Assembly (NCBI GenBank): GCA_965203855.1
Contig: CBDBDN010000005.1
Span: 248,001-312,000, forward strand
Length of the DNA: 64,000 bases
From: Bin87 sp965203855
GTDB lineage: Bacteria; Chloroflexota; Dehalococcoidia; Lucifugimonadales; UBA3495
Direction: 5' to 3'
The notes beneath the pieces are model-generated. The model was not told the DNA's origin and made no database searches. It saw only the letters and a program-made list of their open reading frames with translations. Of this stretch, positions 27,901 to 37,028 are shown in pieces (positions within the stretch are counted from its first letter, which is position 1; every line of letters begins with the position of its first letter). Position numbers and translations under genes: made by a program.

Positions 27901-29758
27901 CCTTTCGGGAGCGGTTATTAGCCCCGGCCGGCGACCATCCGCCTCTAGGTTGGACCCTTCAATTGTGCCGCTCCCTTTCGGGAGCGGTTATTTACCACGC
28001 CGGCCTCATAAGCCGGAGACAGCGGTGCCTTCAATTGTGCCGCTCCCTTTCGGGAGCGGTTATTCGGTTGGCGTGTAGCGGTGGCATTCGTGGTCAAAGC
28101 CTTCAATTGTGCCGCTCCCTTTCGGGAGCGGTTATCGACCCGATAGCGTGGACGGCCATTCTAACGCTGTCCCCTTCAATTGTGCCGCTCCCTTTCGGGA
28201 GCGGTTATGTCGCTGGAGCTCAGCGAGACGCCGTTCCACAGCATTCCTTCAATTGTGCCGCTCCCTTTCGGGAGCGGTTATGAGATGCGGACCATCATCG
28301 GCGGGTCTATACTGGCCCCCTTCAATTGTGCCGCTCCCTTTCGGGAGCGGTTATTGATGTCCCACGCCCACCAGATGGGGTTCCGGCTCAGCCTTCAATT
28401 GTGCCGCTCCCTTTCGGGAGCGGTTATAAAACAGCATCCAAGCCAATATCGCCGATGACCAGGACCTTCAATTGTGCCGCTCCCTTTCGGGAGCGGTTAT
28501 GAGCGTGGCAAGGACGGTAACAACGATGGGAATTGAGCCTTCAATTGTGCCGCTCCCTTTCGGGAGCGGTTATATGATGACACTGCATCCCACAGCAGCC
28601 GTCTATCTCACCTTCAATTGTGCCGCTCCCTTTCGGGAGCGGTTATTATGGTCAATGCCGATGACGCGATAGCCGGCCTGGCGCCTTCAATTGTGCCGCT
28701 CCCTTTCGGGAGCGGTTATGATGCGCGGTACTGCGGCGCCGGGTGCCACGCGGAGGCCTTCAATTGTGCCGCTCCCTTTCGGGAGCGGTTATAACTGGTG
28801 CAAGAGGCCCCTGGAACCCGGCGCTGCTCCCCCTTCAATTGTGCCGCTCCCTTTCGGGAGCGGTTATTCCGCATAGCGATAGCGGTATGATGGTCAATCA
28901 TAGGCCTTCAATTGTGCCGCTCCCTTTCGGGAGCGGTTATTCTTCGGCCTGCCGTATCACACCGTAATGGGCATGGATCCTTCAATTGTGCCGCTCCCTT
29001 TCGGGAGCGGTTATTGCGTAGGCCGGCCAACATTTGCTTCACCGAATTGTTCCCCTTCAATTGTGCCGCTCCCTTTCGGGAGCGGTTATGAGGCCCCGCA
29101 TCAGCCGGTCGTCGTACCCCAAGTTACGCCTTCAATTGTGCCGCTCCCTTTCGGGAGCGGTTATCCGCCCCGACAACGGCGATCTAAGCGCAGTGGCGCA
29201 GTACCTTCAATTGTGCCGCTCCCTTTCGGGAGCGGTTATCAGAACCAGCGACTACAAGTTGCCGCCATATATCCCCCCTTCAATTGTGCCGCTCCCTTTC
29301 GGGAGCGGTTATGCGTCATTATGCAGGCTAAGCTAATCACCCTGAACGACATCCTTCAATTGTGCCGCTCCCTTTCGGGAGCGGTTATAGCTCTGGTACT
29401 ACCCGCGTGATGGGGACGGAACAACCTTCAATTGTGCCGCTCCCTTTCGGGAGCGGTTATCAGTCGGAAAATGTAGTCACCTGCCAGATTTTGGCGGCCC
29501 TTCAATTGTGCCGCTCCCTTTCGGGAGCGGTTATCTGCTCCAGAGTATGCAGGCGCAGCTGCTCGCGCCGCTCCTTCAATTGTGCCGCTCCCTTTCGGGA
29601 GCGGTTATGGTGTGCAGATTTGCCTCTATTGCGGGCTGGGCTACTGCCCCTTCAATTGTGCCGCTCCCTTTCGGGAGCGGTTATGTTGACGACCAGTCGC
29701 CAAGCGGCGCGGTAGCGTCGCCCCTTCAATTGTGCCGCTCCCTTTCGGGAGCGGTTAT

Positions 29759-29866
29759 CGGCGCGGGGGATGAAGATGTTCGCTTCGTCCATCACCTTCA
29801 ATTGTGCCGCTCCCTTTCGGGAGCGGTTATCGGCGCGGGGGATGAAGATGTTCGCTTCGTCCATCA
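29759..29866 (-). repeat. Exact spacer duplication in the array
   Basis: The 36-nt spacer at 29759-29794 is repeated exactly at 29831-29866, separated by one repeat. This is a tandem duplication of one repeat-spacer unit near the leader end. Confidence 0.95.
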
Positions 29867-30123
29867 CCTTCAATTGTGCCGCTCCCTTTCGGGAGCGGTT
29901 ATGGCGGCAAGGTGGCCGGGCCGGGCAATGATGATCATCCCCTTCAATTGTGCCGCTCCCTTTCGGGAGCGGTTATATGTTCGCCTGGACTGCTACTTGT
30001 GCGGGTTCTGCTGGCCTTCAATTGTGCCGCTCCCTTTCGGGAGCGGTTATGTTCGTCTTGCCCTAGCCATTCCCAGTTGTCATACCCCCTTCAATTGTGC
30101 CGCTCCCTTTCGGGAGCGGTTAT

Positions 30124-30321
30124 CCTAGTGTGGCGACCGAATCCACCGTGCTATGACGATTGTCGGCAGTATAACACAGTGGCGGCGGCTTTTTAGGTGC
30201 GCTGCTGAAACCTGCCAAGTTGCTGTACACTGCCGCCAATCGGGCCGCGTTGCGAGAGGTTCATACTGGCGCGGTTCGCCGCCGAACCTCTCGTCCGGCT
30301 TGATGCTGCCGACAGGCCGGT
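30124..30321 (-). promoter_or_regulatory. CRISPR leader
   Basis: The 198 bases between cas8 and the leader-proximal repeat. On the minus strand an extended -10, TGTTATACT (30176-30168), lies about 45 nt before the first repeat, so the array transcript would start within the leader. Two hairpins lie on the cas8 side. The leader has no gene. Confidence 0.7.
30253..30293 (-). terminator. Hairpin between cas8 and the leader promoter
   Basis: CGAGAGGTTC (30253-30262) pairs perfectly with GAACCTCTCG (30284-30293); an inner GGCG/CGCC pair closes the loop. A second hairpin, GCTGCCG/CGGCAGC (30305-30339), overlaps the cas8 stop. Together they could end the cas operon transcript. There is no U-tract. 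Confidence 0.45.
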
Positions 30322-31287
30322 TTATACCGGTACGGCAGCGGTGAAATTGAGATAGCGGTCATCAATGAACCTCCGGCTGCGATATACGGCCTTAATGCCG
30401 AGCGGAGTAAGCCGGCGCCACCTCGGGGACTCACGCTGCCGCGTCGGCTGTAACTCATCCAGTCTGAGTACCGAAGCTATGGTGGCGATGTTGATGGCGT
30501 AAATCCAGATCGGCCAGCTGATCCGTGTTCCGTGGCCTCTGCGCTGCGTAAATCCGGTAGTTTGCAGATCGTCGGTACGATCAATCGCAGTGGGGAGCAG
30601 CGGCAATGCTTCAATGGCCAGCCGGTTGGCGCCGCGTTCTGTCGTCGCATCCTCTTTGCTGGGGTTGTTCCAGCGCAAAGCGTAAGGGCGATACTCGGCC
30701 GGATCCCAGCGCAGGCCCAGCTTTTTGTCGTTGCGCTGCCACGGCTCAAACAGGCTGCGGCGCAGTTGCTCAGCGCCGGTGTCCGCAACGGTTTTCCGCA
30801 TAGTGCCCAGAAAATGCTGATGCCCCGCTCCCGACATCGTGCGTAAGAAAGTGTCCTGAATCGGCGGCTCCTCTTTTTTGTGGCGCGCGACCGCGTTTTC
30901 ACAGCCGAATGCGGCGATGTAATCGGCATAGCGGCGGTCATCAGGCCCTGCCGCATCTTGCGCTTCTTGCGCCCAACCACGGAAGGTTGCCGCCGGGATG
31001 TTGAGGTTTTCGGCTATCTCCAACGCTTGATTGGAGGCGCCGGCCAGGTAATCGGCCAGCGCAGCGACCAGGTCATCCGGCTCCGCCGCCGTAGCGCCGT
31101 CCAGCACGGGACGCCAGGGGCCGGTTTCATTCGTCCAACGCATACGCCAGTCCGCCCCGGGTGGCATATCGGAGACCGCTTTTAGCGTACCGATTGCCGC
31201 CAGAAATCCGAGCAGGTTGCTGCCGTCCAGACCGGACAGGACGTATTCCCGGCGCATCCCGGCGGTTTCGGTTGCATTAATGGCCAT
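30322..31287 (-). CDS. cas8: Type I-G Cascade large subunit, Cas8u-like
   Basis: A 321-residue protein starting MAINATETAGMRREYVLSGL. It follows the pattern of short type I-G large subunits: LDGSNLLGFLAAIGTLKAVSD near the N-terminus, a helical middle, and a basic C-terminus (RESPRWRRLTPLGIKAVYRSRRF). It would recognise the PAM and stabilise the R-loop in Cascade. A GGAGG lies upstream inside cas3, and its start overlaps the cas3 stop by 11 nt. It is the last gene before the leader. The family call rests mainly on position and N-terminal pattern. Confidence 0.8.
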   Translation of the reverse strand: MAINATETAGMRREYVLSGLDGSNLLGFLAAIGTLKAVSDMPPGADWRMRWTNETGPWRPVLDGATAAEPDDLVAALADYLAGASNQALEIAENLNIPAATFRGWAQEAQDAAGPDDRRYADYIAAFGCENAVARHKKEEPPIQDTFLRTMSGAGHQHFLGTMRKTVADTGAEQLRRSLFEPWQRNDKKLGLRWDPAEYRPYALRWNNPSKEDATTERGANRLAIEALPLLPTAIDRTDDLQTTGFTQRRGHGTRISWPIWIYAINIATIASVLRLDELQPTRQRESPRWRRLTPLGIKAVYRSRRFIDDRYLNFTAAVPV

Positions 31288-34234
31288 CGTGGTTTTCCTC
31301 CTCCCACTGGCTGCGGCTCCAGTCGGCGACGCGCAGGATGGCTTCCAGATAGGCCAGTCCCCACCAGCCGTAGCGGCGGGTTAGACGCCAAAAGCGTTCC
31401 GCCACGCCGGAGTCCAGCCGTTCCAAACCCGTCGGCCCGGCCCATTGCAGCAATGCGCCGTCAATCTCAAACTTGGCGGCGCGCGGTTCCAAATCCGCAT
31501 CGCGGAACGGGGCAAACGGACGGCAATAACCGTGGTGGCTGGCAATCAGGTGCAGCGCCAGGTCTCTGGCGTCCGGGGCGTCCGGCAACAGTTCCGCATT
31601 GCTTTCCGCCATCCGCACCGACATCAGTTCGTGGCGCACTCCGGGTCGAACCGCATTCGGCGATTTCGCCAGCGGTTCGGCATAGTAAGGGCTGCCGTTA
31701 TGCATCGCTTGCTGAAAGAGCGGGTCGGCTTTGCCGATGTCGTGGAGCAGGGCGGCGCAGCGGATTGCCGCCAGCTCCGGCCCGGAGATGCCGCAGCCTT
31801 CGGCATAAGCAACGGCCCATTGCTGTACGCCCCGCGAATGCGCCGCCAGACCTACCTGCCGGGCGCGCCTGGAATGAGTAACGTCGTCCGCATCATCCGG
31901 CTGTTCCGGCTGTTCAATAATAGCGCCAACAGCATCAGCAGCGGCGGATTGGGATTGAGTCCTACGGGACTGAATAATCAATTGCCGGTCTGACCGGTAA
32001 GTCATACGAAAGCCGCCGTTGCTGTTGAGCAGCGCGGACGCATTGCATTTGACCTGCTCCGGTATCCCGGAAACCTCCGGTTTGACCAGCGATTCCAGCA
32101 ATTCCCGCGTCAACGATTGGCGGGTTTCGTCAGCCGATTCGGACTCTCGGAGCTCTTGAATCAGTTGGTTAACTTCCGTATCCGCATCTGCCAACTGCTC
32201 CATAATCAGGCGGAGCGTCGGTTTGCCGCGGGTGAGGCGCATCGCGGCGTCGCCGATGTCCAGCAGCGCCGCATCATCCGGCAGCATATCGACAATGGCG
32301 TGAGGATTGCCGCTATGTTCGGTTGGTATGATGATGGTATCGCCGGGGTGAATGTCGCGTGGATTGGCTGTGATTATAGGTTGATCGTCTCGCCGACGGC
32401 TGCGGTTGGCGACGATGACCCGGGAACGGTCGCGCCGGTCGTCGGCAACGTCCAGGGTTTCCGTTTCAGAGTCGCTTGCTCCGGGCGCATCGCCGGTAGC
32501 GTCATCGTCAACAACATCGGATAATGCGGCGAGCCAGTTGCGGAAAGCGGCAAAGGGCCCCGGGGCCATTTCCATACTGCTGGGCGGGCAGAGGTGCAAG
32601 ATAGTTTGGACTTGCTCCACATCGCTCAAATCCAGCCCGGCCCGCCAGCATACCTGCACATCGGCCGGCGCCGTGTTGAGGCCGTGCAGGTAGGTATCCA
32701 AAGACGGATTAGGCCCGGTGCGCGGTTCCGGCCCGGTCTGCGCCCAGGCGTCAATGTGGGCGGGCAGCATCACGGTGGCGTTTTGGGCCGGCGCCGCCAG
32801 CTTTGGACGGTCCGCTTGGGGAATGCTGCCATACAGCCTGGCAATGCTGGCGATGCCAAAATCAACCTGGTCAAACGCGTCGGCCTGCTCATTCAGCCAC
32901 TGCCAGGTTGCGCTGATGGCGCCGCCGTAGATAGGATCGTCGGTTTTGGCGTCAACCTGGTCGGCGCGGATGATGATGCGTCCGGGAGCCGGCACGGGCC
33001 GCCCGGTGCGGTTCAGCCGCCCGAAACGCTGCCGCAAGGCGTCCAGGCTCGCGCATTCGGTAACCAAGCCGTCAAAGTCCAGGTCGGCGCCGATTTCCAG
33101 CGTCTGCGTTGCCACGACGATTAGCGGACGGCTGCCGGCGCGGGTCTCTGGGTATGCGTCCGGTTTCGCACGGTCCAAAACCTGCATCGCGCATTCCCGC
33201 TCCCGCGGGCGCATCCGACCGGTCAGCAAGACGGCATCGCTGCTATCTTGCTCCTTGATAATGCGGTAGGCTGCCCGCGCCGTGGCCACCCGGTTGGCGA
33301 AAACGGCTACTAACCGGATGTCTTGACCAGTCAAGTCCAGGGCGGCGTCGGCCAGTTCCTGCCCTAATGCCGCGAGCGGATTGCCGCCCCTGGCAACCCG
33401 TTTCGCTGCCGCCATGGTGGTCGGTTTGGCCGCCTGCTGCCGGCGGCCCAGCTCGTGTTTGGCGTCGTCCGGCTGGCCTGAGGTGTCGCTGAAAATTGCG
33501 GACTCAGCGATGCAGTCAGGCGGCGTCGCCGACATTATGACGGCCTGGAACGGCGTACCGGGCGCGGTTTGCGTCCATTGCCGGTATTTGCCAACCGCCC
33601 GCAGGGTTTGCAGGAACGGCTGGGCGCAGTGGGCTTCGTCCAGGATGATGATGCTGTCGTTGGCGGCGAGGCCGGCATAAACCGGCCAGGTGCGCGGGCC
33701 TTTGCCATAAGCGCTGAACAGCAGGGAGGAACCAACCTGGTCAACTGTGGTAGTGATGACGGCCGGCTGGCGGGGATTGCGCTCCCAGCCGGATGCTCCC
33801 GGTATGCCGCCGCGCAGTCGGTGAACCAGCAGCGGCTGCGGATGGTCGCCGCCGGCCAGCATCCGCAGTCGGTCGGCTACTATCTTGATGATGCCCGCTT
33901 TGGCGTCAGCCAGTTTTTCGGCGAGGGATTTGGCGCGGTCATAAGTCTGGTCAACTATGTTGCGCCGGTCGACGGTATAAAAGATGCGGCGGGGATGCGG
34001 ACTAGTTGAGTTCTCGGCGTCCGCCAGGGCGGCCAGGGCAAAAACGGCGATATCGATGCACGCCGTCTTGCCGGCGGCGGTGGGCAGCGCGATAGCCTCA
34101 GGCCATGCAGTCTCGGGGGACAGCATTACCTGCTCGGCAAGACGCTGCTGCCAGTCATAGGGGTCATAGCCCCACAGCTCCCGGAAAAACTGTCCGAATT
34201 CGGCTGCGGTCAACACGGCATTTCCGATGTTCAT
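31277..34234 (-). CDS. cas3: Cas3 helicase-nuclease with C-terminal HD domain
   Basis: A 985-residue superfamily 2 helicase fused to an HD nuclease. Walker A is ALPTAAGKTACID (about residue 50), the DEAH-type box is IIILDEAHCAQPFL, motif III is MSATPP, and a motif VI segment reads ASLDALRQRFGRLNRTGRP. The nuclease is C-terminal (CAALLHDIGKADPLFQQ), the reverse of most Cas3 proteins and characteristic of type I-G/I-U. It is recruited by Cascade to degrade target DNA. It lies 18 nt downstream of csb2. Confidence 0.95.
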   Translation of the reverse strand: MNIGNAVLTAAEFGQFFRELWGYDPYDWQQRLAEQVMLSPETAWPEAIALPTAAGKTACIDIAVFALAALADAENSTSPHPRRIFYTVDRRNIVDQTYDRAKSLAEKLADAKAGIIKIVADRLRMLAGGDHPQPLLVHRLRGGIPGASGWERNPRQPAVITTTVDQVGSSLLFSAYGKGPRTWPVYAGLAANDSIIILDEAHCAQPFLQTLRAVGKYRQWTQTAPGTPFQAVIMSATPPDCIAESAIFSDTSGQPDDAKHELGRRQQAAKPTTMAAAKRVARGGNPLAALGQELADAALDLTGQDIRLVAVFANRVATARAAYRIIKEQDSSDAVLLTGRMRPRERECAMQVLDRAKPDAYPETRAGSRPLIVVATQTLEIGADLDFDGLVTECASLDALRQRFGRLNRTGRPVPAPGRIIIRADQVDAKTDDPIYGGAISATWQWLNEQADAFDQVDFGIASIARLYGSIPQADRPKLAAPAQNATVMLPAHIDAWAQTGPEPRTGPNPSLDTYLHGLNTAPADVQVCWRAGLDLSDVEQVQTILHLCPPSSMEMAPGPFAAFRNWLAALSDVVDDDATGDAPGASDSETETLDVADDRRDRSRVIVANRSRRRDDQPIITANPRDIHPGDTIIIPTEHSGNPHAIVDMLPDDAALLDIGDAAMRLTRGKPTLRLIMEQLADADTEVNQLIQELRESESADETRQSLTRELLESLVKPEVSGIPEQVKCNASALLNSNGGFRMTYRSDRQLIIQSRRTQSQSAAADAVGAIIEQPEQPDDADDVTHSRRARQVGLAAHSRGVQQWAVAYAEGCGISGPELAAIRCAALLHDIGKADPLFQQAMHNGSPYYAEPLAKSPNAVRPGVRHELMSVRMAESNAELLPDAPDARDLALHLIASHHGYCRPFAPFRDADLEPRAAKFEIDGALLQWAGPTGLERLDSGVAERFWRLTRRYGWWGLAYLEAILRVADWSRSQWEEENHDGH

Positions 34235-34252
34235 TCCGTCTTTATCCCTCCG

Positions 34253-35674
34253 CTACTGCGCCGGGCGGCACAAGCCATAGCCCCGGTAGCGTCCGCTGCC
34301 GATGATTACCGGCCCGCGCACCAGCTCGGGGAATACGATGGTGGCGTGGATATGCTGCCATTCGCCGTTGCCGCCGCGGTCGCTGCGCCGGCGCAGCCGG
34401 GGGAAATCCCGCGCCGGCGGAACGCCCTCCAGCATTGACACCTGGCCCAGCGCTACCGCCGTTGGCGCCGGCAGTCCGATGCGGCGGCACTGTTCCGCTA
34501 CATTTTCCCGTTCCAAGCGCGTCTTGTCCGGCCCTTTGTAGTAGCGATCCAGCGTAACCGGGGTAACGGTATGCCAGACAGTGGCCGGGCGCGTCCAGGT
34601 ATCGGCCCGCAGATTGTAGCGCGCTGGCCGCTGGTCGCCGGGTTCCGGCTGGCGCAGAGTCGTCGCATTCCAGCGTCCCTTTAGAATGGTATGCGATTTG
34701 AGTTCGCCGTCATTGTTGTAACCGAGCAGGTCGCGCAGTCCTTGGCTTACTTCCGGCGGGGATACGGCGCGCGGCACGGCCACGGCCAACCCCATTATGC
34801 GCCCGTCGGCGTGATTGCGGCCGACGAAAGGCAGCGGTATCAGCGCCATATGGGGATTTTCGCTGCGCGTTCCGTCCGGGGTATGTCCGCTGACCCATTC
34901 CGGTATCGGATCCGGGCATTGAGCCATAATGCAGTTGCGCCAAGCGGCGGTGAGCAGGCCGGCAGCCCGCAAGTCCAGGCCGGAACCGGATGCTTCAAAT
35001 ATGACGAGATCATCGCTGAAAACGCTCTGCGGATATGCCATACCGGAATCAGCGGCGATTTTCCGGTATCCGATCCAGCGGCGAGCTTCCGGCCGCCGCC
35101 CTTCCCGGTAGGCATCTGCCAGGTCGTCAAACCGGCCGGCGTAAGGGACGCGCAGCTGATAGCCGCCCGGCCCGTCCATCGGCTGCCAGTTGGCCGGTGG
35201 CGGCGCAGCGTCAATATATGCCTGCGCCAGCGACGACGAATGCCCGACGTTAGTAACGCTGGCGGCCAGGTTTTGCAGCGCCGGCAAGTGTTCGGATGGG
35301 TCGGCGTCCGGCCAGATTAGATGGGCTATCGGGTTGTCCAGCGCCGCAGTGGCAAATTGGCGGCCCTGCCGGCTGCGGCTTTCCGGCAGCAGATGACAGC
35401 GTTCCGCCCGCGGCAAGTCGTCGTTCACCGGGACATAATGCCGAACCGACTGACGGGACATACAATCGCCGACGGCAAGGGACGGCGCATCTTGCCGTTC
35501 CAGCCAGCGCAACGCCCGTTCCCCGGCGGCGTCTTGCCCCGTTTCGCCCCAGGCGGCTACCAGCGCCATAAACACTCGGTCGGGATGCGGCGGCCATTCC
35601 ACCCTAGCGCCGGCGGCGTTATAGGCGGACGCCGCGACCTGTCCGTTCAGATAGTTGATTGCGATGGACAGCAT
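34253..35674 (-). CDS. csb2: Csb2, Cas5-Cas6-type RAMP fusion
   Basis: A 473-residue GSU0054-family protein. The N-terminus MLSIAINYLNGQVAAS...WPPHPDRVFMALVAAW is typical of Csb2, and the C-terminus has the RAMP glycine-rich loop GPVIIGSGRYRGYGLCRP preceded by HIHATIVFP. In type I-G this single protein supplies the Cas5 function (binding the 5' handle) and the Cas6 function (cutting the repeat below its hairpin); no separate cas6 is present. Its start is 5 nt from the csb1 stop. Confidence 0.93.
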   Translation of the reverse strand: MLSIAINYLNGQVAASAYNAAGARVEWPPHPDRVFMALVAAWGETGQDAAGERALRWLERQDAPSLAVGDCMSRQSVRHYVPVNDDLPRAERCHLLPESRSRQGRQFATAALDNPIAHLIWPDADPSEHLPALQNLAASVTNVGHSSSLAQAYIDAAPPPANWQPMDGPGGYQLRVPYAGRFDDLADAYREGRRPEARRWIGYRKIAADSGMAYPQSVFSDDLVIFEASGSGLDLRAAGLLTAAWRNCIMAQCPDPIPEWVSGHTPDGTRSENPHMALIPLPFVGRNHADGRIMGLAVAVPRAVSPPEVSQGLRDLLGYNNDGELKSHTILKGRWNATTLRQPEPGDQRPARYNLRADTWTRPATVWHTVTPVTLDRYYKGPDKTRLERENVAEQCRRIGLPAPTAVALGQVSMLEGVPPARDFPRLRRRSDRGGNGEWQHIHATIVFPELVRGPVIIGSGRYRGYGLCRPAQ

Positions 35675-35679
35675 GAGCG

Positions 35680-36900
35680 TTAGTCTTGCTCCGGCGATTG
35701 GGCGTCCAGATCCTGGCTGCGCTTGACCAGCTCCAGCAGCTCATCCGATGGGGTAAGCGAGATGATGCTTGACCAGGGCAGGCCCTGGCCTTTGGCGTCA
35801 GCAACGGCGGCGTTGAGCAGTTGCAGTGCGGATGCTGCGTCCAGCGGAAACTCGACGGGCGGATGGCCGGGCAGCCCCACCAGTTCCCAAACTAACGGGT
35901 TTTGAGGAATCAGATGGCAGCGGGAACGCAGATCGGTATCGGTGCGCGCCATCGTGCCGGCGGCCAGCCCCAGCGCGGCCAGGGCCGTGCGGGCGGCGGC
36001 ATCGATGCCGGCATCAGAATCAGCCGCGCCATTAATGGGAAACCGCAGGCGGCGAATGACGGCCAGCGACAGCGTAGTAGTCTGCGCCGCCCCGCTGATG
36101 GTAAAGCCGCCGTCGCTGATGGTTGGCGTCACATTGCTGTGATTGGCTTCGGATGGTCGCCCCTCCGAACCCCGCCCCAATGTACGGGGGCGATTGCCGC
36201 CGGCGGCCTGTTCCCGTTCTAATGTCCAGTGAGGATGTTCGTCGCTTTTGTCCTCGCGCTCGTACAACGGCCTCACGCCGGCGCGAATGCCGGCCGGGTC
36301 AATGCGGCTGGCGGTTTTTTTACCTTGTACCGCGTCGTATCCGATGATTTCGGAGGTGATGGCGCGCTGGAACTTGACGCCCAAGCCGCCCCGAGGCCCG
36401 GTGGAATCCCAGAAACCGAACAGCAGGGCCGTCGGGCAGATGCCGAAAATGCCGGCGGCGTTGCCAACGCCGGCGTTGTCCAGCAGCTTGCCCGTATCGG
36501 ATTGGCGAAACATTTTGCCGTCCAGCAAACTGTCCCGGAACAGGGCGTCGGCGATGCGGTGCGGCGCTTCCAAGCTGGTTACCGTGAACTTGCGGGGCAG
36601 GTCATTCCGGTCAAACCGCACTTCCAGCAGGGGCAGGTCAACCAGCCCGGAACGGCGCGCCCGCAGCAGCTCCAGTTCCATCCGGTTGGCCTGGCTGGCT
36701 ACGGAGTCCAGCAGCACGCATTCCCTGATTTCGCCGGTATCCGGGTTGATGCGCTGCTCGGTAGCGTACGGGCCGCCTTCGTAAGTTGGCGGGAATATCT
36801 TGTCGCCGGGGCCGCCGGCCGGCTGGTATCGGGTAACGCAGCGAAAGGCAGCGGCGCTGCCGGATACCGCATCTTGCAGGGTTTGCAGGTCCAAATTCAT
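35680..36900 (-). CDS. csb1: Csb1, Cas7-family backbone subunit
   Basis: About 406 residues, GSU0053 family. It shows FPPTYEGGPYATEQR, LLDSVASQANRMELELL and NAAGIFGICPTALLFGFWDS, hallmarks of Csb1, which polymerises along the crRNA in Cascade. I choose ATG 36900 (MNLDLQTLQDAV) because an AGAGGG precedes it by 4 nt; the frame also reaches an ATG at 36924, but that lies inside a degenerate CRISPR-repeat-like element. The gene is first in the effector operon (csb1-csb2-cas3-cas8), which has its own promoter at 37196-37224. Confidence 0.93.
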   Translation of the reverse strand: MNLDLQTLQDAVSGSAAAFRCVTRYQPAGGPGDKIFPPTYEGGPYATEQRINPDTGEIRECVLLDSVASQANRMELELLRARRSGLVDLPLLEVRFDRNDLPRKFTVTSLEAPHRIADALFRDSLLDGKMFRQSDTGKLLDNAGVGNAAGIFGICPTALLFGFWDSTGPRGGLGVKFQRAITSEIIGYDAVQGKKTASRIDPAGIRAGVRPLYEREDKSDEHPHWTLEREQAAGGNRPRTLGRGSEGRPSEANHSNVTPTISDGGFTISGAAQTTTLSLAVIRRLRFPINGAADSDAGIDAAARTALAALGLAAGTMARTDTDLRSRCHLIPQNPLVWELVGLPGHPPVEFPLDAASALQLLNAAVADAKGQGLPWSSIISLTPSDELLELVKRSQDLDAQSPEQD

Positions 36901-36917
36901 TTTGCCCTCTGGTGCCG

Positions 36918-36952
36918 ATTTCATTGCGCCGCTCCTTTTCGGGAGCGGTTCG
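36918..36952 (-). repeat. Degenerate CRISPR-like repeat A upstream of csb1
   Basis: On the plus strand it reads GATTTCATTGCGCC then GCTCCTTTTCGGGAGCGGTT, the array repeat with a few changes (one stem mismatch, one deleted base in the handle). It is in the same orientation as the array. It ends 17 nt before the csb1 start. Confidence 0.9.
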
Positions 36953-36990
36953 TTGCCGTTCCGAATTAGCGCAATTGCACTAATATGATA
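36953..36990 (-). ncRNA. 38-nt spacer of a crRNA-like (CreR-type) mini-array
   Basis: This 38-nt segment lies between repeat-like elements B and A, the same length as array spacers. On the minus strand it starts TATCATATTAGTG. Guide positions 1-5, 7-11 and 13 match the DNA at 37239-37227, mismatching at 6 and 12, and the matched site is preceded by TTA, fitting the TTN PAM known for type I-U/I-G. The matched site is immediately upstream of the effector promoter. It also contains a 20-bp imperfect palindrome (36965-36984), an alternative operator candidate. Role inferred: Cascade-guided repression of its own operon. Confidence 0.7.
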
Positions 36991-37028
36991 ACTTCAATCG
37001 TGCCACAATGGCTAAACCATTGTGGTAT
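36991..37028 (-). repeat. Variant CRISPR-like repeat B with a different stem
   Basis: On the plus strand: ACTTCAATCGTGCC, then stem CCACAATGG, loop CTAAA, stem CCATTGTGG, then TAT. The flanks match the array repeat (CTTCAATTGTGCC and TAT), but the stem is a wholly different, perfectly complementary 9-bp pair. On the minus strand it ends ATTGAAGT, the crRNA handle form. Confidence 0.85.

Larger units (their letters stand above)
19771..30123 (-). CRISPR. Type I-G CRISPR array, about 142 repeats
   Basis: A 36-bp repeat recurs every 71-76 bp (spacers 35-40 bp) from 19771 to 30123; by hand I count 142 repeats including one truncated. On the plus strand it starts (G/C)CTTCAATTGTGCC, then the 8-bp stem CCGCTCCC-TTTC-GGGAGCGG and ends TTAT. 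On the minus strand the end reads ATTGAAG(C/G), typical of an 8-nt 5' handle, so transcription is on the minus strand from the cas side. The terminal base is C (minus strand) in the first 92 repeats and G in the 50 leader-proximal ones. Only two repeats deviate clearly: 20285 (one substitution in the stem) and 24893 (truncated). Confidence 0.98.

Noticed and set aside
19741..30128. Dozens of open frames across the array translating as repeats of FNCAAPFRERL, IVPLPFGSGY or LQLCRSLSGAV
   Set aside because: They are the CRISPR repeat read in three frames and its antisense; no ribosome sites and no non-repeat protein content.
36901..36924. Upstream ATG of csb1 at 36924
   Set aside because: It lies in the repeat-like element, and the ATG at 36900 has an AGAGGG site and a family-typical N-terminus.
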